In this document: positions 60,656 to 64,000 of the stretch, one piece after another
Numbering within the stretch: position 1 is the first letter of the stretch
How the letters are laid out: every line of letters starts with the position of its first letter
Assembly (NCBI RefSeq): GCF_019733395.1
Contig: NZ_JAIHOO010000001.1
Location: 3,038,501-3,102,500, forward strand
DNA: 64,000 nucleotides
Source: Lysobacter sp. BMK333-48F3
Lineage (GTDB): Bacteria; Pseudomonadota; Gammaproteobacteria; Xanthomonadales; Xanthomonadaceae
Direction: 5' to 3'
Translations under genes and position numbers: made by a program
Notes under the pieces: model-generated
Seen by the model: the letters and a program-made list of their open reading frames with translations, nothing else
Databases searched by the model: none
What the model was told of the DNA's origin: nothing

Positions 60656-61597
60656 ATGCACGATGCCCACTGGTTGGCCGCGCAGTTCGAAAGCCAGCGC
60701 AGCCACTTGCGCGCAGTGGCCCTGCGCATGCTCGGTTCGCCCAGCGAAGCCGACGATGCGGTGCAGGAGGCCTGGCTGCGGCTCAGCCGCGCCGACACGC
60801 GCGAGGTGGAGAACCTGGCCGGCTGGCTGACCACGGTGGTCGCGCGGGTGTCGCTGGACGCGCTGCGCGCGCGCAAGACCCGGCGCGAAGAATCGATCGA
60901 CTGGGAACCGGACGCGGGCGAGGCCGACGCGGGCGCCGAACCCGGCCCCGAGCAACAGGCCTTGCTCGCCGACGCGATGGGCCCGGCCTTGCTGCTGGTG
61001 CTGGAGACCTTGAACCCGGCCGAGCGCCTGGCTTTCGTCCTGCACGATCTGTTCGCGGTCTCGTTCGAGGAGATCGCGCCGATCGTCGGCACCAGCGCGG
61101 TCAATGCGCGCCAACTGGCCAGCCGCGCGCGGCGCCGGGTGCAGGGCGCCGCGGCGAGCGAACGCGAAGGCGCAAGCGAACGCGCCAACCAACCCCATCG
61201 GGCGCCGGCCGATCCTTCGCGCCAGCGTCGTGTGGTCGATGCCTTTCTCTGCGCCTCGCGCAACGGCGACTTCGCCGGCCTGTTGGCCGTGCTCGATCCG
61301 GACGTGGTGCTGCGCGCCGATCCGGCCGCGGTGCTGGCCAGCGCCGCGCGCCAGGCCGACGGCGCGCCGACACTGGCCGCGCGGACGCGCGGCGCGCAGG
61401 CGGTGGCCGAAGCTTTCAACGGCCGCGCCCGGGCGGCGCAGCCGGCGCTGATCGATGGCGCGGCCGGCGCGGTGTGGGCGCCGGGCGGCACGGTGCGCGG
61501 CGCATTCCTGTTCGCCGTCGCCGGCGAGCGCATCGCCGGGATAGAGGTCGTGATCGATCCGCAGCGCTTGCGGCAGCTGCGGATCTCGATCCTGTGA
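60656..61597 (+). CDS. ECF sigma factor of the ECF41/SigJ type with SnoaL-like C-terminal domain
   Basis: A 313-residue sigma factor. Region 2 has LRAVALRMLGSPSEADDAVQ, EAWLRLSRAD and NLAGWLTTVVARVSLDALRA. Region 4 has LNPAERLAFVLHDLFAVSFE and IAPIVGTSAVNARQLASRAR. A C-terminal SnoaL/NTF2-like extension of about 110 residues ends DPQRLRQL, close to the family's NPDKL motif. ECF41 proteins lack an anti-sigma factor; the extension controls activity. The usual linker WLPEP is not recognisable (IDWEPDAG instead). It is divergent from a CMD gene, as expected. Confidence 0.9.
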   Translation: MHDAHWLAAQFESQRSHLRAVALRMLGSPSEADDAVQEAWLRLSRADTREVENLAGWLTTVVARVSLDALRARKTRREESIDWEPDAGEADAGAEPGPEQQALLADAMGPALLLVLETLNPAERLAFVLHDLFAVSFEEIAPIVGTSAVNARQLASRARRRVQGAAASEREGASERANQPHRAPADPSRQRRVVDAFLCASRNGDFAGLLAVLDPDVVLRADPAAVLASAARQADGAPTLAARTRGAQAVAEAFNGRARAAQPALIDGAAGAVWAPGGTVRGAFLFAVAGERIAGIEVVIDPQRLRQLRISIL

Positions 61598-61630
61598 TGC
61601 GGACGCGGCGGCGACCGCTGCCGTCGCGGC

Positions 61631-62473
61631 CTACTTCAGGCGCTTGAGCAACTCATCGGCCACGCCCATCGCCGAGGCCGGGTTCTGGCCGGTGATCAGT
61701 TCGCGGTCGACCACCACCTGCGCCGTCCACGGCTGGGCGTTGCTGCGATAGACGACGCCGGCCTGTTCCAGCGCGGTTTGCGGGTAGAACCGCATCCGCC
61801 CGCCGCCGAGCTGGGGCTTGGCGATCTCTTCTTCCTGGTTGCTGATCACCGTGACTTGATAGCCGCGGTAGATCCACTGCGCCGGCGCGATGGCCCGGCC
61901 GCGGGAGGCGAGCTCGGCGGTGAAGGCCGACGCCTGCGGCAGGGTCGACAACAGCGCGATCGGGCCGTGGCAGACCAAGGCGGTGGGCTTGGCCCGGGCG
62001 TGGAAGTCGGCGAGCAGGCGGCCCAGCGCCGGGTCGTGCAGCAGGTCCTGCATCGGCGCGTGGCCGCCGGGGATGTAGACCGCATCAAAGCGCCCGTAGC
62101 CTTGCTGCTCGATGCGCGCCAGGCTGAGCACCGGCGAGCGTTCGGCCGAGGTCAGCGCGAGCCGGTCGAGCAGGGCCTGGTGCTCGCGCAGCGCCGCGGC
62201 GTCGCCGCCGAAATGCATCGCATCGACCGAGTTGCGGTCCAGGGTCGGCGCGCGGCCTTGCGGCGTGGCGAAGGTCAGCCGGTGGCCGGCGTCGAGCAGG
62301 CGCTTGACCGGCTGCATCAGCTCGTTGAGGTAGAAGCCGGTGGCGAAGGTCTTGCCGTCCTCGAGCTCGAGACGGTCGGCATCGGACAGCACCACCAGCA
62401 CGTCGGCCGCATGGGCGCCGCTGGCGGCGAGCGACAGAGCCAGGGCGAGGCTCAGCTTGGAAACGGATGTCAT
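61631..62473 (-). CDS. Secreted DJ-1/PfpI-family protein
   Basis: A 280-residue protein with a Sec signal (LSLALALSLAASGAHA, about residues 7-22). The DJ-1/PfpI domain has VYIPGGHAPMQDLL, the nucleophile-elbow Cys in TALVCHGPIALL, and SNQEEEIAKPQLGG, ending ITGQNPASAMGVADELLKRL. Members include Hsp31-like glyoxalases and amidases. A periplasmic location is unusual for the family. A cytoplasmic paralogue follows on the same strand; both end with an ITGQNP(A/Q)S motif. Confidence 0.87.
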   Translation of the reverse strand: MTSVSKLSLALALSLAASGAHAADVLVVLSDADRLELEDGKTFATGFYLNELMQPVKRLLDAGHRLTFATPQGRAPTLDRNSVDAMHFGGDAAALREHQALLDRLALTSAERSPVLSLARIEQQGYGRFDAVYIPGGHAPMQDLLHDPALGRLLADFHARAKPTALVCHGPIALLSTLPQASAFTAELASRGRAIAPAQWIYRGYQVTVISNQEEEIAKPQLGGGRMRFYPQTALEQAGVVYRSNAQPWTAQVVVDRELITGQNPASAMGVADELLKRLK

Positions 62474-62504
62474 CGGGAAGATTCCTGCTGGAGAAGAGTG
62501 GCGA

Positions 62505-63197
62505 TCAGGCGTCGGCCAATACGCGATCGCGCAGCGCGGCGCCGACGCCGGCGGCCGATTGCGGGTTCTGGCCGGTGATCAGGCGGCCGTCGACCACGAC
62601 CTGCGCGGTCCAGTCCGGCGCGGGCTGATGCAAGGCGCCGCGTTCGCCCAGGGCGCCGGCGAGCAGGAACGGCACCACGTGTTCGAGCCCGACCGCGCGT
62701 TCTTCGCTGTCGGTGAACGCGGCCACGCGCTTGCCCGCGACCAGCGCCGTGCCGTCGTCGAGGACCACGTTCACCAGCGCCGCCGGGCCGTGGCAGACCG
62801 CGGCGACCGCGCCGCCGGCCTGGTAGATCTCGCGTGCGACCCGCGCCACCGCGGTGCTACCCGGAAAGTCCCACATCGCGCCGTGGCCGCCGGCGAAGAA
62901 CACCGCGGCGTAGCCCGCGGCGTCGACCCGGTCGAGGCGCTGGGTGGTCGCGATGGAGCGGCGGAAGGCCGGGTCGTTCCAGTAGCCGGCATTGATCGGA
63001 TCGTCGAGGTCCAGGCCGTCGACCGGCGGCTCGCCGCCCAGGATCGAGGCGAACTCGACCGCGATCCCGGCCGCGTCGAGCTCGGCCAGCGGGTGGGTGA
63101 CTTCGCCGAGGTAGTAGCCGGTAGGCTGGCCGGTGGCGCCCTTGCGGTCGTGGCTGGTCAGCACGAACAACACCGGGCGGGAGGAAGCGGGGGACAT
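62505..63197 (-). CDS. Cytoplasmic DJ-1/PfpI-family protein
   Basis: A 230-residue protein resembling Hsp31-like class III DJ-1 proteins. It starts PVLFVLTSHDRKGATGQPTG with the typical YYLGEVTHPLAEL. AVFFAGGHGAMWDF, nucleophile Cys in AVCHGPAALVN and a C-terminal ITGQNPQSAAGVG follow. Glyoxalase III or chaperone activity is common in this group. The start at 63197 is preferred because the domain begins there. It is divergent from a LysR regulator, which probably controls it. Confidence 0.88.
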   Translation of the reverse strand: MSPASSRPVLFVLTSHDRKGATGQPTGYYLGEVTHPLAELDAAGIAVEFASILGGEPPVDGLDLDDPINAGYWNDPAFRRSIATTQRLDRVDAAGYAAVFFAGGHGAMWDFPGSTAVARVAREIYQAGGAVAAVCHGPAALVNVVLDDGTALVAGKRVAAFTDSEERAVGLEHVVPFLLAGALGERGALHQPAPDWTAQVVVDGRLITGQNPQSAAGVGAALRDRVLADA

Positions 63198-63292
63198 GGA
63201 CGGGGCCTTGTTGGGAGTGGGGCCACTGTATTGCGCGCTTGTGCGGCGATAAACTTCCAAGTCGGGAAATCATTCGTGCTGCAGAGGCAAAA

Positions 63293-64000
63293 ATGAGCCG
63301 TCGCTACGACCACCTCGGCGATGTCGAGGCCTTCGTCGCCGTGGTCGACCATGGCTCGCTGACCGCGGCGGCGGTGGCGCTGGCGACCACGCCCTCGGTG
63401 ATCAGCCGGGCGATCGCACGCCTGGAAAGCCGGCTCGGCAGCCAGTTGCTGCGCCGGACCACCCGCCGGCAGGGCCTGACCGAGGCTGGCCGGCTGTACC
63501 TGGAACAGGCGCGCGCCGCGTTCGCCCTGATCGACGACGCCGAGCGCAATCTCCAGGGCGAGGGCGGCGAGTTGAGCGGACGGGTGCGGATCAGCGCGCC
63601 GACCACCTACGGCCACTACCGCCTGCCGGTTTTGCTGCAGCGCTTCGCCGCGCGCCATCCGCGCGTGCAGCTCGAGGTCAACATCGCCAACCGCAACGTC
63701 GACCTGGTCGCGGAAGGCTTCGATCTGGCGGTGCGGCTGGGCGCCTTGCCCGACAGCGGCCTGGTCGCGCGCAAGCTCGAAGACGCCGCGTTGTGCCTGG
63801 TCGCGTCGCCGGACTACCTGCGGCGCGCCGGCATGCCGGCGGACCTGGCGCAGCTGCGCGAGCACGTCTGCATCGCGTTCGTGATGCCGAGCACCGGCCG
63901 CATCGCTGCCTGGTGGCTGCGCGAGAACGAGCGCGAGCTGGACTGGACGCCGCCGGCGCCGTTGCTGGTGTCCGACGACGTGCTCGGCGTGGTCTCGCTG
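63293..64000 (+). CDS. LysR-family transcriptional regulator (3' truncated by window end)
   Basis: The first 236 residues of a LysR regulator; the frame runs off the window. The HTH is at about 8-65: DVEAFVAVVDHGSLTAAAVA, LATTPSVISRAIARLESRLG, QLLRRTTRRQGLTEAGRLYL. The effector-binding domain begins near residue 95 with GRVRISAPTTYGHYRLPVLL. The divergent 95-base gap to the DJ-1 gene holds TTCC-N6-GGAA (63256-63269), a possible operator. The sense of regulation is unknown. Confidence 0.93.
   Translation, partial: MSRRYDHLGDVEAFVAVVDHGSLTAAAVALATTPSVISRAIARLESRLGSQLLRRTTRRQGLTEAGRLYLEQARAAFALIDDAERNLQGEGGELSGRVRISAPTTYGHYRLPVLLQRFAARHPRVQLEVNIANRNVDLVAEGFDLAVRLGALPDSGLVARKLEDAALCLVASPDYLRRAGMPADLAQLREHVCIAFVMPSTGRIAAWWLRENERELDWTPPAPLLVSDDVLGVVSL

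Overview
The window is about 70% G+C chromosomal DNA of a gammaproteobacterium of the Xanthomonadaceae. Lysobacter is the best fit. The clues are the gene orders surE-pcm-yqaA-nlpD, ftsH-folP-miaA-hfq-hflX-hflK-hflC-yjeT and pyrG-kdsA-eno-ftsB-ispD-ispF-truD, several secreted proteases, typical xanthomonad dispersed repeats, and antibacterial type IV secretion effectors ending in an XVIPCD-like domain. The genus is inferred; no 16S rRNA gene or tRNA was recognised. Both ends cut through genes.

Layout. 1-4 kb: the end of a CobN/HmuS-type chelatase, then an ExbB-like channel and a DUF2149 protein, resembling part of a heme or tetrapyrrole uptake operon. 4-10 kb: a REP-type repeat cluster, two NlpC/P60 hydrolases, SlyD, a DUF418 membrane protein and a secreted M4 protease. 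10-21 kb: a DadA-like oxidase, glutathione reductase, an S9 peptidase, N-formylglutamate amidohydrolase, a YcaQ-type glycosylase, ParE and a globin. 21-29 kb: the essential run pyrG, kdsA, eno, ftsB, ispD, ispF, truD. 29-37 kb: an Smr protein, a LuxR-type regulator without luxI, the surE-pcm-yqaA-nlpD group, and a minus-strand group yhbY, Mth938-like, M15 peptidase, DUF3592. 37-48 kb: rlmE, ftsH, folP, a 1.9 kb non-coding region, then miaA, hfq, hflX, hflK, hflC and a yjeT-like gene. 48-52 kb: an XRE regulator, a secreted metzincin and purA. 52.4-59.9 kb: an accessory region with two ankyrin-protein plus XVIPCD-lipase pairs, partly of lower G+C, separated by a quinone-reductase-like gene. 60-64 kb: an ECF41-type sigma factor divergent from a carboxymuconolactone decarboxylase family gene, two DJ-1/PfpI proteins and a LysR regulator.

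The most unusual structure is in the gap between folP and miaA. Eight units, about 115-260 bp apart, each carry an inverted pair of DnaA-box-like nonamers (TTGTCCACA-N5-TGTGGACAA). In most units a third, weaker box lies exactly 11 bp upstream. In six units that weak box is exactly 24 bp from a short hairpin followed by GTGAAAC, and an AT-rich block precedes the hairpin. The constant spacing suggests a protein-binding array, perhaps a DnaA-titration or reactivation locus (datA/DARS-like) or another replication or segregation element.

Other notable points: three TGTCACG-N16-CGTC promoters around the ECF sigma factor; a three-copy palindromic terminator family with compensated stem changes; four intergenic regions in which a purine-rich tract after one stop codon is complementary to a pyrimidine-rich tract before the next start; and a second ankyrin partner protein with no export signal. 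Functions are assigned by reading motifs; no database search was run.
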